From Pseudomonas sp. TH10 (GTDB lineage: Bacteria; Pseudomonadota; Gammaproteobacteria; Pseudomonadales; Pseudomonadaceae): 49,379 nucleotides of DNA. Below the pieces are notes generated by a model. That model saw only the letters and a program-made list of their open reading frames with translations. It ran no database searches and was not told where the DNA came from. A program made the translations under genes and the position numbers. The stretch covers positions 1 through 49,379 of the forward strand of contig NZ_JAEKEG010000058.1 of NCBI RefSeq assembly GCF_016651255.1, in the 5' to 3' direction. Shown piece after piece: positions 18,156-28,402 of the stretch. Each line of letters starts with the position of its first letter. Within the stretch, counting starts at the first letter, position 1.

Positions 18156-19484
18156 TCAGCGCAACATGCCGCTGCCGTAACCCTTCAGGTTGGCTTTCTT
18201 CATCAGGGATTCGTACTGGTGCGAAACGAGGTGTGATTGTACTTGGGACATGAAGTCCATCACAACCACGACCACGATCAGCAACGAGGTCCCGCCAAGG
18301 TAGAACGGAACGTTTGCCGCAACCACCAGGAACTGGGGCAGCAGGCACACGGCCGTCATATATAGAGCACCGAACAGGGTCAAACGCGTCAGAACGCCAT
18401 CAATGTAGCGCGCCGACTGCTCGCCTGGACGGATGCCCGGAATAAAGGCACCGGACTTCTTCAGGTTTTCCGCTACGTCTTTCGGATTGAACATCAACGC
18501 CGTATAGAAGAAGCAGAAGAAAATAATCCCTGCACTAAACAGCAGAATATTCAACGGCTGACCAGGAGCGATCGACTGCGAGATGTCCTGCAACCAGCCC
18601 ATACCTTCAGACTGACCGAACCAGGCACCCAGCGAAGCCGGGAACAGCAAAATGCTGCTCGCGAAAATAGCCGGAATGACACCGGCCATGTTCACCTTCA
18701 GCGGCAAGTGGCTTGTCTGCGCAGCAAAAACCTTGCGGCCCTGCTGACGCTTGGCGTAGTGAACAGCAATACGACGCTGACCACGCTCAATGAACACCAC
18801 AAAACCGATAATCGCTACTGCCAGCAAACCGATGGCAACCAGGGCGAAGATGTTGATATCACCCTGACGCGCAGACTCGAAAGACTGCCCGATTGCTCTC
18901 GGAAGACCGGCGACGATACCCGAAAAAATCAACATCGAGATACCGTTGCCTACACCACGCTCAGTAATCTGCTCACCCAGCCACATCATGAACATCGCAC
19001 CAGCCACAAACGTGGATACCGCGACGAAATGGAAGCCAAAGTCACCAGTGAACGCAACGCCCTGCCCCGCCAGACCAATGGACATGCCAATAGCCTGAAC
19101 GAGAGCGAGAACGACGGTGCCGTAGCGGGTGTACTGGCTGATCTTGCGACGGCCAGCTTCACCTTCCTTCTTCAACTGCTCCAGCTGCGGGCTGACGGCG
19201 GTCATCAGTTGCATGATGATCGATGCCGAAATGTACGGCATGATCCCCAATGCAAAGATGCTCATCCGTTCCAGCGCGCCGCCGGAGAACATGTTGAACA
19301 AGCTAAGAATGGTCCCCTCATTCTGTCGAAACAGGTCTGCGAGTCGGTCCGGGTTAATACCTGGAACCGGGATGTGTGCGCCTATTCGGTAGACGATAAT
19401 CGCCAGGAACAGAAAACGCAGACGAGCCCAGAGTTCAGACATACCGCCTTTGCCGAGCGCAGAGAGAGCACCTTGCTTAGCCAT
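18156..19484 (-). CDS. secY: Preprotein translocase subunit SecY
   Basis: SecY, 442 residues, the channel-forming subunit of the Sec translocon. Ten hydrophobic helices can be followed, starting [26 protein letters not shown] (TM1) with the plug region after it. Cytoplasmic loops carry [18 protein letters not shown] and [21 protein letters not shown], known ribosome and SecA contact zones. Its start codon directly follows the rplO stop, so translation is coupled. Its partner secE is also in this window near nusG. Confidence 0.98.
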   Translation of the reverse strand: MAKQGALSALGKGGMSELWARLRFLFLAIIVYRIGAHIPVPGINPDRLADLFRQNEGTILSLFNMFSGGALERMSIFALGIMPYISASIIMQLMTAVSPQLEQLKKEGEAGRRKISQYTRYGTVVLALVQAIGMSIGLAGQGVAFTGDFGFHFVAVSTFVAGAMFMMWLGEQITERGVGNGISMLIFSGIVAGLPRAIGQSFESARQGDINIFALVAIGLLAVAIIGFVVFIERGQRRIAVHYAKRQQGRKVFAAQTSHLPLKVNMAGVIPAIFASSILLFPASLGAWFGQSEGMGWLQDISQSIAPGQPLNILLFSAGIIFFCFFYTALMFNPKDVAENLKKSGAFIPGIRPGEQSARYIDGVLTRLTLFGALYMTAVCLLPQFLVVAANVPFYLGGTSLLIVVVVVMDFMSQVQSHLVSHQYESLMKKANLKGYGSGMLR

Positions 19485-19922
19485 TTATTCCTCGAACTTG
19501 CCGCCAGCTGCTTCGATAGCCGCACGCGCACCTTTGGTGGCGCCGATTCCCTTGCCGATAGTGACAGCGCGAGTCACTTCACCGGACAGCATGATTTTCA
19601 CACGCTGTACGTTGACGTTGATCACGTTGGCATCTTTCAGGGACTGCACAGTGACGATGTCGCCTTCCACTTTAGCCAGCTCGGACAAACGCACTTCTGC
19701 GCGATCCATGGCTTTCAGGGAAACGAAACCGAACTTCGGCAGACGACGATGCAGCGGCTGTTGACCGCCTTCAAAGCCTGGAGCAATGGTGCCACCGGAG
19801 CGGGAGGTCTGACCTTTGTGGCCACGGCCACCAGTCTTACCCAAACCGCTACCGATACCACGGCCCGGACGATGCTTTTCGCGACGGGAACCCGGCGCTG
19901 GACTCAGATCATTGAGTTTCAT
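19485..19922 (-). CDS. rplO: 50S ribosomal protein L15
   Basis: L15, 145 residues. It begins [22 protein letters not shown] with the glycine/arginine-rich extension that threads into 23S rRNA, and contains [15 protein letters not shown]. Length is typical. It lies between rpmD (3 bases away) and secY (adjacent), the normal spc order. Confidence 0.98.
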   Translation of the reverse strand: MKLNDLSPAPGSRREKHRPGRGIGSGLGKTGGRGHKGQTSRSGGTIAPGFEGGQQPLHRRLPKFGFVSLKAMDRAEVRLSELAKVEGDIVTVQSLKDANVINVNVQRVKIMLSGEVTRAVTIGKGIGATKGARAAIEAAGGKFEE

Positions 19923-19925
19923 CGA

Positions 19926-20102
19926 TTAACCCTCGACACGCAGCATGTAGTAAGCCTTGTTGATCATCCCGCGATTCTCGGGAGTATCCTGGACTTCTAC
20001 AGTGTGACCGATGCGACGCAGACCCAGACCCTTAACGCACAGTTTGTGGTTAGGGATGCGGCCGGTCATGCTTTTGATCAGCGTTACTTTAACGGTAGCC
20101 AT
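19926..20102 (-). CDS. rpmD: 50S ribosomal protein L30
   Basis: A 58-residue protein beginning [20 protein letters not shown] and ending YYMLRVEG, the short bacterial L30. It contains [22 protein letters not shown]... as two adjoining conserved pieces (RRIGHTVEV and NRGMINKA). It is 2 bases after rpsE and 3 bases before rplO, so tightly coupled. Confidence 0.97.
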
Positions 20103-20104
20103 GA

Positions 20105-20605
20105 TCAGAAGATCTCCTTGACGCTTTTGCCACGCTTGGCGGCAATGGATTCAGGAGACTGCATAGCTTTCAAACCTTTGAAAGTGGCGTGAACCACGTT
20201 TACCGGGTTAGTCGAGCCGTAGCACTTGGCCAGAACGTTCTGAACGCCAGCAACTTCGAGGACAGCACGCATAGCGCCGCCAGCGATGATACCGGTACCT
20301 TCAGAAGCAGGCTGCATGTACACCTTCGAAGCGCCGTGAGCGGACTTCATTGCGTACTGCAGAGTGGTGCCGTTCAGATCAACTTGGATCATGTTGCGGC
20401 GAGCAGCTTCCATTGCCTTCTGGATCGCAGCAGGCACTTCACGCGACTTGCCACGGCCGAAGCCAACACGCCCTTTACCATCACCAACCACGGTCAACGC
20501 GGTGAAAGTGAAGATACGGCCGCCTTTAACGGTTTTGGCTACGCGGTTAACTTGAACCAGCTTCTCAATGTAGCCTTCGTCGCGCTTTTGGTCGTTATTT
20601 GACAT
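20105..20605 (-). CDS. rpsE: 30S ribosomal protein S5
   Basis: S5, 166 residues, important for decoding fidelity. The double-stranded RNA-binding domain contains [20 protein letters not shown], including the VAKTVKGGR loop in which spectinomycin-resistance changes occur in E. coli; the loop looks wild type. The C-terminal domain has [17 protein letters not shown] and ends [10 protein letters not shown]. Standard length and position. Confidence 0.98.
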
Positions 20606-20608
20606 AAC

Positions 20609-20959
20609 TTAGAACTCCAGCCCAGCTTCACGAGCAGCATCAGCCAGCGCTTTAACGCGGCCATGGTACTTGAAGCCAGAGCGGTCGAAAGCCACTTGCG
20701 AGACGCCAGCGGCCTTAGCACGCGTAGCGACCAGCTGGCCAACCTTTGTGGCCGCGTCGATGTTGCCAGTGGCGCCATCACGCAGTTCTTTATCCAAAGT
20801 CGAGGCGCTTGCCAGGACTTTGTTGCCGTCGGCCGAGATGACCTGGGCGTAGATGTGCTGCGACGAGCGGAACACGCAGAGACGCACGACTTCGAGTTCG
20901 TGCATTTTCAGGCGTGCTTTGCGAGCGCGACGCAGTCGAGTAACTTTTTTGTCGGTCAT
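20609..20959 (-). CDS. rplR: 50S ribosomal protein L18
   Basis: L18, 116 residues, which binds 5S rRNA with L5. It starts [22 protein letters not shown] and contains [16 protein letters not shown] and the C-terminal [27 protein letters not shown]. Three bases before rpsE and 10 after rplF. Confidence 0.98.
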   Translation of the reverse strand: MTDKKVTRLRRARKARLKMHELEVVRLCVFRSSQHIYAQVISADGNKVLASASTLDKELRDGATGNIDAATKVGQLVATRAKAAGVSQVAFDRSGFKYHGRVKALADAAREAGLEF

Positions 20960-20969
20960 TTGCTATGCC

Positions 20970-21503
20970 CTACTTCTTCTTGGCTTCTTTACGACGGACG
21001 ACTTCGTCCGCGTAGCGCACACCTTTGCCTTTGTACGGCTCTGGTGGACGGAAGTCGCGGATCTCAGCGGCCACTTGACCTACCAGCTGCTTATCGATGC
21101 CCTTGATCAGGATATCGGTCTGGCTAGGAGTCTCAGCGGTGATGCCTTCCGGCAGTTCGTAATCCACTGGGTGCGAGAAGCCAAGGGCAAGGTTCAGAAC
21201 CGTGCCTTTTGCTTGCGCTTTGTAACCAACACCGACCAGCTGGAGCTTACGCTCGAAGCCTTGGCTTACGCCTTGGACCATGTTGTTTACCAACGCACGC
21301 GTGGTACCGGCCATTGCGCGAGTTTGTTGATCGCCATTGCGAGCAGCGAAACGCAGCTCACCAGCTTCTTCAACGATCTCAACGGACGAATGGATGTTCA
21401 GTTCAAGAGTGCCCTTGGCACCCTTCACCGAAAGCTGTTGGCCTGCGAATTTTACTTCGACACCGGCTGGCAGCTTAACGGGGTTCTTAGCGACGCGAGA
21501 CAT
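20970..21503 (-). CDS. rplF: 50S ribosomal protein L6
   Basis: L6, 177 residues, at the factor-binding region of the large subunit. It starts [17 protein letters not shown] and holds two similar alpha/beta domains. The C-terminal RNA-binding part has [30 protein letters not shown] (read in two pieces), the signature of the family. Aminoglycoside-resistance changes known for this protein cannot be judged without a reference. Confidence 0.98.
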   Translation of the reverse strand: MSRVAKNPVKLPAGVEVKFAGQQLSVKGAKGTLELNIHSSVEIVEEAGELRFAARNGDQQTRAMAGTTRALVNNMVQGVSQGFERKLQLVGVGYKAQAKGTVLNLALGFSHPVDYELPEGITAETPSQTDILIKGIDKQLVGQVAAEIRDFRPPEPYKGKGVRYADEVVRRKEAKKK

Positions 21504-21515
21504 GCTTATCCCCCC

Positions 21516-21908
21516 TTAGAACACAGTGCAAAGAACTTCGCCGCCGACACCGGCAGCGCGCGCAGCACGATCCGTCATCACACCTTTGTTGGTGGAGACG
21601 ATAGACACGCCAAGACCGCCACGAACTTTCGGCAGATCTTCAACGGACTTGTACTGACGCAGGCCTGGACGACTAACGCGCTTCACTTCTTCGATAACCG
21701 GACGGCCTTCGAAGTACTTCAGCTCGATGGACAACGACGGCTTAGCGTCGGTGGTGATCTGAAAATCCGCGATGTAACCTTCGTCCTTCAGGACTTTTGC
21801 TACAGCCACCTTCAGCGTGGAAGACGGCATGCTTACGACAGACTTTTCAGCCATCTGGGCATTACGGATTCGAGTTAGCATGTCCGCTAACGGGTCCTGC
21901 ATACTCAT
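21516..21908 (-). CDS. rpsH: 30S ribosomal protein S8
   Basis: S8, 130 residues, a central-domain 16S binder and in E. coli the autogenous repressor of the spc operon. It begins [18 protein letters not shown] and ends with [20 protein letters not shown] plus VLCTVF. AGGAG precedes the ATG at 21908. Unlike its neighbours it is separated from the preceding gene (rpsN) by a 209-base gap with hairpins and a promoter, so it may head its own transcript. Confidence 0.98.
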   Translation of the reverse strand: MSMQDPLADMLTRIRNAQMAEKSVVSMPSSTLKVAVAKVLKDEGYIADFQITTDAKPSLSIELKYFEGRPVIEEVKRVSRPGLRQYKSVEDLPKVRGGLGVSIVSTNKGVMTDRAARAAGVGGEVLCTVF

Positions 21909-21930
21909 GGGCTAGACGCTCCTAATACAG

Positions 21931-21950
21931 AAAAATTAGCCTTGCGGCTA
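21931..21950 (-). promoter_or_regulatory. Small GNRA hairpin with T5 in the rpsH leader
   Basis: Minus-strand TAGCC, loop GCAA, GGCTA, then A and T5. It lies about 22 bases before the rpsH ATG and just upstream of its ribosome-binding site. A 5-bp stem is short for a terminator; it may be a weak attenuator or a protein-binding hairpin. Confidence 0.3.
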
Positions 21951-21979
21951 CTACTTGTCGCCGAGAACTTCCGGGCATG

Positions 21980-22002
21980 AAAAACACGGGCTCAGGCGAG
22001 CC
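21980..22002 (-). promoter_or_regulatory. Second small hairpin with T5 in the rpsH leader
   Basis: Minus-strand GGCTC, loop GCCT, GAGCC, then CGTG and T5. It begins only a few bases downstream of the proposed -10, at the very 5' end of the predicted rpsH mRNA. It might protect the 5' end or attenuate; evidence is only the fold. Confidence 0.25.
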
Positions 22003-22006
22003 GGTC

Positions 22007-22035
22007 ATTCTAGACACACCCCAGAAATGAATCAA
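22007..22035 (-). promoter_or_regulatory. Internal promoter upstream of rpsH
   Basis: Minus-strand TTGATT (22030-22035), 17-base spacer, TAGAAT (22007-22012). It lies in the 209-base rpsN-rpsH gap; the -35 is within the 3' arm of a 13-bp hairpin. It would drive rpsH to rpmJ separately from the S10 promoter. Confidence 0.65.
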
Positions 22036-22057
22036 GCCCCAAAAGGGGCTTGATTCA
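22028..22057 (-). terminator. 13-bp hairpin between rpsN and rpsH
   Basis: Perfect 13-bp stem (TGAATCAAGCCCC with its complement) and a 4-base loop. The tail on the minus strand is ATTTCTGG, so the U-tract is weak and termination is uncertain. It contains the -35 of the rpsH promoter. Confidence 0.5.
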
Positions 22058-22070
22058 GATTCAAGGCCAC

Positions 22071-22102
22071 CGATGGTCAGGTTCTTGCAAACCCGACCAT
22101 CG
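22071..22102 (-). promoter_or_regulatory. Second 13-bp hairpin after rpsN
   Basis: Arms CGATGGTC-GGGTT and AACC-T-GACCATCG form a 13-bp stem with one G-U pair and a 6-base loop, starting 15 bases after the rpsN stop. No U-tract follows, so a role as RNase barrier, processing site or protein target is more likely than termination. Confidence 0.45.
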
Positions 22103-22117
22103 AGACTTTGACAGCAA

Positions 22118-22423
22118 TTACCAGCTGGCTTTAACCAGACCTGGTACGTCACCACGCATTGCAGCTTCACGCAGCTTGTTACGGCCAAGGCCGAACTTGC
22201 GGTAAACGCCGTGCGGACGACCAGTCAGGCGGCAACGGTTACGCATGCGCGAAGCGCTTGCGTCACGTGGTTGCTTCTGCAGAGCTACTGTAGCTTCCCA
22301 ACGTGCTTCTGGACTTGCGTTCAGATCAACGATGATAGCTTTGAGCGCTGCACGCTTGGTGGCGTACTTGGCAACAGTGAGCTGACGCTTCAGCTCACGG
22401 TTTTTCATGCTCTTCTTGGCCAT
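22118..22423 (-). CDS. rpsN: 30S ribosomal protein S14
   Basis: S14, 101 residues, the long zinc-free (C-) form: it begins [15 protein letters not shown] and has [23 protein letters not shown] without the CxxC pairs of the short form. ATG 22423 is chosen since the family starts MAKKS; an in-frame extension to 22489 runs back into rplE. It lies 13 bases after rplE and is followed by an unusual 209-base gap. Confidence 0.98.
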
Positions 22424-22436
22424 TTTCCTACTCCAA

Positions 22437-22976
22437 TCAGTTGCGGAACGGGAATTTGAAAGCACGCAGCAGAGCGCGGCCTTCATCATCGTTCTTGGCA
22501 GTGGTGGTCAGGGTAATGTCCAGACCGCGGAGAGCATCGATCTTGTCGTAGTCGATTTCCGGGAAAATGATCTGCTCTTTCACGCCCATGCTGTAGTTAC
22601 CACGACCATCGAAGGACTTGGCATTCAGGCCGCGGAAGTCGCGAACCCGAGGCAGGGAGATCGACAGCAGACGATCCAGGAACTCGTACATACGCTCACG
22701 GCGCAGGGTCACTTTGACGCCGATCGGCCATCCTTCGCGGACTTTAAAGCCAGCGATGGATTTACGAGCGTAGGTCACAACGACTTTCTGGCCGGTGATC
22801 TTTTCCAGGTCAGCAACAGCGTGCTCGATGACTTTTTTGTCACCGACCGCTTCGCCCAAACCCATGTTCAGGGTGATTTTTGTAACGCGTGGAACTTCCA
22901 TCACGTTCGAAAGCTTAAGTTCTTCCTTAAGCTTCGGTGCGATTTCCTTCCAGTAAATCTCTTTTAGTCGTGCCAT
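22437..22976 (-). CDS. rplE: 50S ribosomal protein L5
   Basis: L5, 179 residues, binds 5S rRNA and forms a bridge to S13. It contains [16 protein letters not shown] and the C-terminal [20 protein letters not shown]. Ends KFPFRN. Normal length and position between rplX and rpsN. In E. coli the S8 repressor site lies at this gene's start; I did not identify an equivalent fold. Confidence 0.98.
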
Positions 22977-22996
22977 GGTCTTCTACCTAGCAGTGT

Positions 22997-23311
22997 TCAA
23001 GCATCAACCGCTTTTTGGGTCGACTTGAAGACACGAATTTTCTTGCCGTCTTCTACTTTGAAACCAACGCGGTCAGCCTTGTTGGTTTCGCCGTTGAAAA
23101 TGGCGACGTTAGAAGCGTCCAGTGGAGCTTCTTTTTCGACGATACCGCCTTGCACGCCCGACATCGGGTTAGGCTTGGTATGACGCTTAACCAGGTTCAG
23201 ACCGCTAATAACCAGACGGTTATTAGCAAGAACCTTAAGCACCTTACCGCGCTTACCTTTGTCTTTGCCGGCGATCACGATGATCTCGTCGTCACGACGA
23301 ATCTTTTGCAT
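22997..23311 (-). CDS. rplX: 50S ribosomal protein L24
   Basis: L24, 104 residues, an assembly initiator of the large subunit. The KOW motif is seen near the N-terminus: [20 protein letters not shown]. Then come [13 protein letters not shown] and [19 protein letters not shown]. It begins MQKIRRDDE; 11 bases follow rplN. Confidence 0.98.
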   Translation of the reverse strand: MQKIRRDDEIIVIAGKDKGKRGKVLKVLANNRLVISGLNLVKRHTKPNPMSGVQGGIVEKEAPLDASNVAIFNGETNKADRVGFKVEDGKKIRVFKSTQKAVDA

Positions 23312-23322
23312 GTCGGATCTCC

Positions 23323-23691
23323 TTACAGCACTTCTGGGGCGAGCGAGACGATCTTCATGAACTTCTCAGTACGAAGTTCACGGGTCACTGGCCCAAAGAT
23401 ACGGGTGCCGATCGGCTCTTGCTTGTTGTTCAGAAGAACAGCAGCGTTGCCATCAAAGCGGATAATAGAGCCATCAGCACGACGTACGCCGTGACGAGTG
23501 CGGACTACAACAGCAGTCATCACTTGGCCTTTTTTCACTTTACCGCGAGGAATTGCTTCCTTCACGGTAACTTTGATGATGTCACCGATACCAGCGTAAC
23601 GACGATGGGAGCCACCCAGCACCTTGATGCACATAACACGGCGAGCGCCGCTGTTATCGGCCACATCGAGCATGGATTGAGTCTGAATCAT
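23323..23691 (-). CDS. rplN: 50S ribosomal protein L14
   Basis: L14, 122 residues, at the subunit interface (bridges to 16S rRNA). It starts [21 protein letters not shown] and contains the signature region [18 protein letters not shown], ending [12 protein letters not shown]. Standard length; first gene after rpsQ. Confidence 0.98.
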   Translation of the reverse strand: MIQTQSMLDVADNSGARRVMCIKVLGGSHRRYAGIGDIIKVTVKEAIPRGKVKKGQVMTAVVVRTRHGVRRADGSIIRFDGNAAVLLNNKQEPIGTRIFGPVTRELRTEKFMKIVSLAPEVL

Positions 23692-23714
23692 ATAATTTCT
23701 CCGACCCCTAGTCC

Positions 23715-23981
23715 TTAGACTTCCACAGCGCGTTCGAGAACATCAACCAGCGCCCAAGACTTGGTCTTGGCCAAAGGACGAGTTTCACGAATAGTGACTT
23801 TGTCGCCGATGTGGCACTGATTGGTTTCGTCGTGCGCGTGCAGCTTAGTCGAACGCTTAACGTATTTACCGTAGATCGGGTGCTTAACGCGACGCTCGAT
23901 CAGTACGGTGATGGTTTTGTCCATCTTGTCGCTGACAACACGGCCAGTCAGCGTACGGACAGTTTTTTCGGCTTCAGCCAT
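23715..23981 (-). CDS. rpsQ: 30S ribosomal protein S17
   Basis: S17, 88 residues, an OB-fold protein of the 16S 5' domain. It contains [19 protein letters not shown] and the signature [18 protein letters not shown]. The start is 2 bases after the rpmC stop, indicating coupling. Confidence 0.98.
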   Translation of the reverse strand: MAEAEKTVRTLTGRVVSDKMDKTITVLIERRVKHPIYGKYVKRSTKLHAHDETNQCHIGDKVTIRETRPLAKTKSWALVDVLERAVEV

Positions 23982-23983
23982 GA

Positions 23984-24175
23984 TTACTTACCTGCCTGCT
24001 GGTTGAGCACAGTCTTCACGCGAGCGATGTCACGCTTAACTTGCGAGAGCAGATGAGACTGCCCCAACTGGCCAGTTGCTTTCTGCATACGCAGATTGAA
24101 CTGGTCGCGCAGCAAGCCGAGCAGTTGCTCGTTCAGCTGCTGTGCGGATTTTTCACGAAGTTCATTCGCTTTCAT
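23984..24175 (-). CDS. rpmC: 50S ribosomal protein L29
   Basis: L29, 63 residues, a two-helix hairpin near the exit tunnel and trigger-factor site. It starts [17 protein letters not shown] and has the signature region [20 protein letters not shown] 24175 shares one base with the TGA of rplP, so it is translated by reinitiation; a GTG one codon earlier is less likely. Confidence 0.97.
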
Positions 24176-24588
24176 CACATCACCGTCCGTTTAACAAAGG
24201 CGGTGGCGAGCGGCAGCTTTGCAGCAGCCAGGGCAAAAGCCTCACGCGCCAGCTCTTCAGAAACACCCTCGATTTCATACAGGACTTTGCCTGGCTGAAT
24301 CTGGGCTACCCAGTATTCGACACTACCCTTACCTTTACCCATCCGAACTTCGAGGGGCTTTTTGGAAATCGGCTTGTCCGGGAATACACGGATCCAGATC
24401 TTGCCGCCACGTTTAACGTGACGGGTCAGTGCACGACGCGCTGACTCGATCTGACGAGCGGTGAGACGACCACGAGCTACAGACTTCAGCGCGAACTCGC
24501 CGAAGCTGACTTTGCTACCGCGCTGAGCCAGACCACGGTTGTGGCCTGTCATCTGCTTGCGGAACTTCGTACGCTTAGGTTGCAACAT
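24175..24588 (-). CDS. rplP: 50S ribosomal protein L16
   Basis: L16, 137 residues, near the A-site tRNA elbow and the peptidyl-transferase centre. It starts [21 protein letters not shown] and contains [27 protein letters not shown] as neighbouring conserved pieces. An Arg at the E. coli position 81 region (hydroxylated by YcfD/RoxA) lies in this RVFPDKP...RMGKGKG block. Twelve bases follow rpsC; end overlaps rpmC. Confidence 0.98.
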
Positions 24589-24600
24589 TTGGCGTACCCC

Positions 24601-25287
24601 TTACTTAGCAGCTTTTTTACGAGGCGCTGGTGCTTGTGGTTTCAGCTCTTCTTGGCGACCACCAATTACTTCGCCTTTGAAGATCCAAACCTTTACACCG
24701 ATCACACCGTAAGTGGTGTGAGCTTCGTAGTTGGCATAGTCGATGTCGGCACGCAGGGTGTGCAATGGCACACGACCTTCGCGATACCATTCAGTACGTG
24801 CGATTTCAGCACCGCCGAGACGACCGCTCACTTGGATTTTGATGCCTTTGGCACCAATGCGCATGGCGTTCTGTACTGCGCGCTTCATAGCGCGACGGAA
24901 CATTACACGACGCTCCAGCTGCTGAGCTACGCTCTGCGCAACCAGCATACCGTCGAGCTCCGGCTTGCGGATCTCTTCGATATTGATGTGCACAGGCACA
25001 CCCATTTGCTTGGTCAGGTCCTGACGCAGTTTCTCAACATCTTCACCTTTCTTCCCGATAACGATACCTGGACGAGCGGTGTGGATGGTGATACGTGCAG
25101 TTTGGGCCGGACGATGGATATCGATACGGCTTACGGACGCGCTTTTTAGTTTGTCTTGGAGATACTCACGCACTTTCAGATCTGCGAACAAGTAGTCCGC
25201 ATAAGTCCGACCGTCTGCGTACCAGACGGAGGTGTGCTCCTTGACGATTCCCAGGCGAATGCCAATGGGATGTACTTTCTGACCCAT
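24601..25287 (-). CDS. rpsC: 30S ribosomal protein S3
   Basis: S3, 228 residues, at the mRNA entry site with helicase-related function. It starts [18 protein letters not shown], has a KH RNA-binding domain ([18 protein letters not shown]) and the C-terminal [20 protein letters not shown]. It ends with a Pro/Ala/Lys tail. ATG 25287 fits the family; a longer in-frame reading back to 25371 overlaps rplV. Confidence 0.98.
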
Positions 25288-25300
25288 CTCTTCGACTCCG

Positions 25301-25633
25301 TTACTTGTCAGCAACCTTGACAGTGATATGGCAAGACCGCTTGACGATGCGATCAGCACGGCCTTTGGCACGTGGCATGATGCGCTTCAGCGAACGCCCT
25401 TCGTTGACGAAAACGGTGCTGACCTTCAGGTCATCAACGTCTGCGCCTTCGTTATGCTCGGCGTTGGCTACGGCCGACTCCAGCACTTTCTTCATGATCT
25501 CGGCGGCTTTCTTACTGCTGAAAGCCAACAAGTTGAGCGCTTCGCCCACCTTCTTCCCGCGGATCTGGTCGGCGACCAAGCGGGCTTTCTGGGCGGAGAT
25601 TCGAGCGCCCGACAACTTAGCGGCTACTTCCAT
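25301..25633 (-). CDS. rplV: 50S ribosomal protein L22
   Basis: L22, 110 residues, whose long hairpin lines the exit tunnel at the constriction and influences macrolide susceptibility. It starts [21 protein letters not shown] and contains the hairpin region [20 protein letters not shown], intact. Thirteen bases upstream of rpsC. Confidence 0.98.
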
Positions 25634-25644
25634 TTCCTAACCCC

Positions 25645-25920
25645 TTAACGCTTGGCTTTCTTGTCTGCCACGTGCCCACGATAAGTGCGGGTACCGGCGA
25701 ACTCGCCCAGTTTATGGCCGACCATGTCTTCGTTCACGAGAACTGGGACGTGCTGACGACCGTTATGTACGGCGATGGTCAGACCGACCATCTGTGGCAG
25801 GATCATCGAACGACGCGACCAAGTCTTAATTGGTTTGCGATCGTTCTTTTCCGCCGCCACTTCGATCTTCTTCAGTAGGTGAAGATCAATAAAAGGACCT
25901 TTTTTCAGAGAACGTGGCAC
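25645..25920 (-). CDS. rpsS: 30S ribosomal protein S19
   Basis: S19, 91 residues, on the 30S head next to S13. It starts [20 protein letters not shown] and contains [21 protein letters not shown] and the C-terminal [19 protein letters not shown]. Standard. Confidence 0.98.
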   Translation of the reverse strand: MPRSLKKGPFIDLHLLKKIEVAAEKNDRKPIKTWSRRSMILPQMVGLTIAVHNGRQHVPVLVNEDMVGHKLGEFAGTRTYRGHVADKKAKR

Positions 25921-25936
25921 TGTCGTATCCCTCTAT

Positions 25937-26761
25937 TTACTTGCGACGACGGACGATCATTTTGTCGGTACGCTTATTACCACGAGTCTTCGCGCCCTTA
26001 GTCGGGAAGCCCCATGGCGATACCGGATGACGACCACCAGAGGTACGACCTTCACCACCACCATGTGGGTGGTCAACCGGGTTCATGGCAACACCACGAA
26101 CGGTTGGGCGAACGCCACGCCAGCGTTTGGCACCAGCTTTACCCAGCGAACGCAGGCTGTGCTCGGAGTTCGAGACTTCGCCCAGGGTCGCACGGCATTC
26201 AGCCAGGACTTTACGCATTTCACCGGAACGCAGACGCAGGGTAACGTAAACGCCTTCACGAGCGATCAGCTGAGCCGAAGCACCAGCGGAACGAGCGATC
26301 TGAGCGCCTTTACCTGGCTTCAGTTCGATGCCGTGTACGGTAGAACCGACTGGAATGTTGCGCAGTTGCAGAGCGTTGCCTGGCTTGATTGGAGCCAGAG
26401 CGCCTGCGATCAGCTGGTCGCCAGCACTCACGCCTTTAGGGGCGATGATGTAGCGGCGCTCGCCGTCTGCGTAGCAGAGCAGTGCGATGTGAGCAGTACG
26501 GTTTGGATCGTATTCGATACGCTCGACAGTGGCGACGATGCCATCTTTGTCGTTGCGACGGAAATCGACCATACGATAATGCTGCTTATGACCACCACCG
26601 ATGTGACGCGTGGTAATACGGCCATTGTTGTTACGACCACCAGTCTTCGATTTTTTCTCGAGCAGCGGTGCGTGAGGAGCGCCTTTATGCAGCTCCTGGT
26701 TGACCACCTTGACCACAAAACGGCGGCCAGGGGAAGTCGGTTTGCATTTAACGATTGCCAT
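25937..26761 (-). CDS. rplB: 50S ribosomal protein L2
   Basis: L2, 274 residues, needed for subunit joining and peptidyl-transferase assembly. It starts [19 protein letters not shown] and contains [18 protein letters not shown] and the C-terminal [20 protein letters not shown], where the conserved histidine lies (His229 in E. coli). Normal length. Confidence 0.98.
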   Translation of the reverse strand: MAIVKCKPTSPGRRFVVKVVNQELHKGAPHAPLLEKKSKTGGRNNNGRITTRHIGGGHKQHYRMVDFRRNDKDGIVATVERIEYDPNRTAHIALLCYADGERRYIIAPKGVSAGDQLIAGALAPIKPGNALQLRNIPVGSTVHGIELKPGKGAQIARSAGASAQLIAREGVYVTLRLRSGEMRKVLAECRATLGEVSNSEHSLRSLGKAGAKRWRGVRPTVRGVAMNPVDHPHGGGEGRTSGGRHPVSPWGFPTKGAKTRGNKRTDKMIVRRRK

Positions 26762-26775
26762 GATGCACCCCTTCC

Positions 26776-27075
26776 TTACTCAGCACTGCTGCTGAAATCG
26801 AGATCTTGGCCTGGCTGAAGGGAGATAACTGCCTTCTTCCAGTCATTACGCTTGCCCAGACCGCGAGCAGTGCGCTTGCTCTTACCCAGAACATTCAGGG
26901 TAGTGACGCGCTCTACTTTCACGCTGAACAGGCTTTCGACGGCCTTCTTGATTTCCAGCTTGGTTGCGTCAGTAGCAACCTTGAAAACGAACTGGCCTTT
27001 CTTGTCTGCCAGAACCGTAGCCTTCTCGGAAACGTGCGGGCCAAGCAGAACTTTAAATACGCGTTCCTGGTTCAT
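26776..27075 (-). CDS. rplW: 50S ribosomal protein L23
   Basis: L23, 99 residues, the docking point for trigger factor and SRP at the tunnel exit. It starts [20 protein letters not shown] and has [20 protein letters not shown] and [14 protein letters not shown]. Its start overlaps the end of rplD by 4 bases (ATGA type), indicating coupled translation. Confidence 0.98.
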
Positions 27076-27674
27076 CCCAGCAGCTCCTCGAATTTCTTCA
27101 CGGCCGACACGGTGATCAACACCTTGTCGTATGCGATCAGACTAACTGGATCGGAACCTTGAACGTCACGTACATCTACGTGCGGCAGGTTACGAGCAGC
27201 CAGGTACAGGTTCTGATCAACAGCGTCCGACACGATCAAAACGTCGGTCAGGCTCATGTTGTTCAGCTTGCCCAGCAGATCTTTGGTTTTCGGAGTTTCA
27301 ACAGCGAAATCCTGAACCACGACCAGACGATCAGTACGCACCAGCTCAGCAAGGATGGAACGCATTGCTGCGCGATACATCTTCTTGTTCAGCTTCTGGG
27401 AGTGATCCTGTGGACGTGCTGCAAAAGTGGTACCGCCGCCACGCCAGATTGGGCTACGGATAGTACCGGCACGAGCACGGCCAGTACCTTTCTGACGCCA
27501 TGGGCGCTTACCGCCACCACGAACGTCGGAACGGGTCTTTTGCTGCTTGGTACCTTGACGGCCGCCGGCCATGTAGGCCACGACTGCTTGGTGAACCAGC
27601 GTCTCGTTGAATTCGCCGCCAAATGTCAGTTCGGAAACTTCGATCGCTTGAGCGTCATTTACATTTAATTGCAT
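27072..27674 (-). CDS. rplD: 50S ribosomal protein L4
   Basis: L4, 200 residues, part of the tunnel wall and in E. coli the regulator of the S10 operon. The extended loop is present ([21 protein letters not shown] then [20 protein letters not shown]). Pseudomonads lack a clear E. coli-like L4 leader, and the leader before rpsJ here is only about 55 bases. Confidence 0.98.
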
Positions 27675-27686
27675 GTCAGCTTCCCC

Positions 27687-28322
27687 TTAACCGCGAGCCT
27701 TGGCTGCTGGACGTACAACCAGGTTGCCGCCAGTAGCGCCAGGAACAGCACCCTTGACCAACAACAGATTGCGTTCAGCGTCCACGCGCACTACTTCCAG
27801 GGACTGCACGGTCACGCGCTCAGCGCCCATATGACCGGACATTTTTTTGCCCTTGAATACACGACCAGGAGTCTGGCACTGGCCGATAGAGCCTGGGACG
27901 CGGTGGGATACGGAGTTACCGTGGGTGTTATCTTGCCCGCGGAAATTCCAACGCTTGATCGTACCCTGGAAGCCTTTACCCTTGGACTGACCGGTTACAT
28001 CAACCAGTTGACCAGCGGCGAAGATTTCAGCGTTGATCAGATCGCCAGCCTGGTACTCGCCTTCTTCAAGACGGAATTCCATGGTGGTGCGACCAGCGGC
28101 AACGTTCGCTTTAGCGAAGTGGCCAGCCTGAGCTGCTGTTACACGCGAAGCACGACGCTCGCCGACAGTGACTTGCACTGCACGATAGCCATCGGTCTCT
28201 TCAGTTTTGAACTGGGTGACGCGATTCGGTTCGATCTCAATGACCGTGACCGGAATGGAGACACCTTCTTCGGTGAAAATACGGGTCATACCGCATTTAC
28301 GACCGACTACACCAATAGTCAT
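27687..28322 (-). CDS. rplC: 50S ribosomal protein L3
   Basis: L3, 211 residues, an early assembly protein near the peptidyl-transferase centre. It starts [20 protein letters not shown] and contains [19 protein letters not shown]; the Gln in this last segment (E. coli Gln150, methylated by PrmB) is present. ATG 28322 matches the family start; upstream in-frame codons are not conserved. Confidence 0.98.
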   Translation of the reverse strand: MTIGVVGRKCGMTRIFTEEGVSIPVTVIEIEPNRVTQFKTEETDGYRAVQVTVGERRASRVTAAQAGHFAKANVAAGRTTMEFRLEEGEYQAGDLINAEIFAAGQLVDVTGQSKGKGFQGTIKRWNFRGQDNTHGNSVSHRVPGSIGQCQTPGRVFKGKKMSGHMGAERVTVQSLEVVRVDAERNLLLVKGAVPGATGGNLVVRPAAKARG

Positions 28323-28402
28323 GTTGTAAACCTCATGAGTGTACGGGGCTTTCACCCGCTATGGCCGCCCATTTCAGAGCGTTACACGACTAAGACCGAG
28401 TC

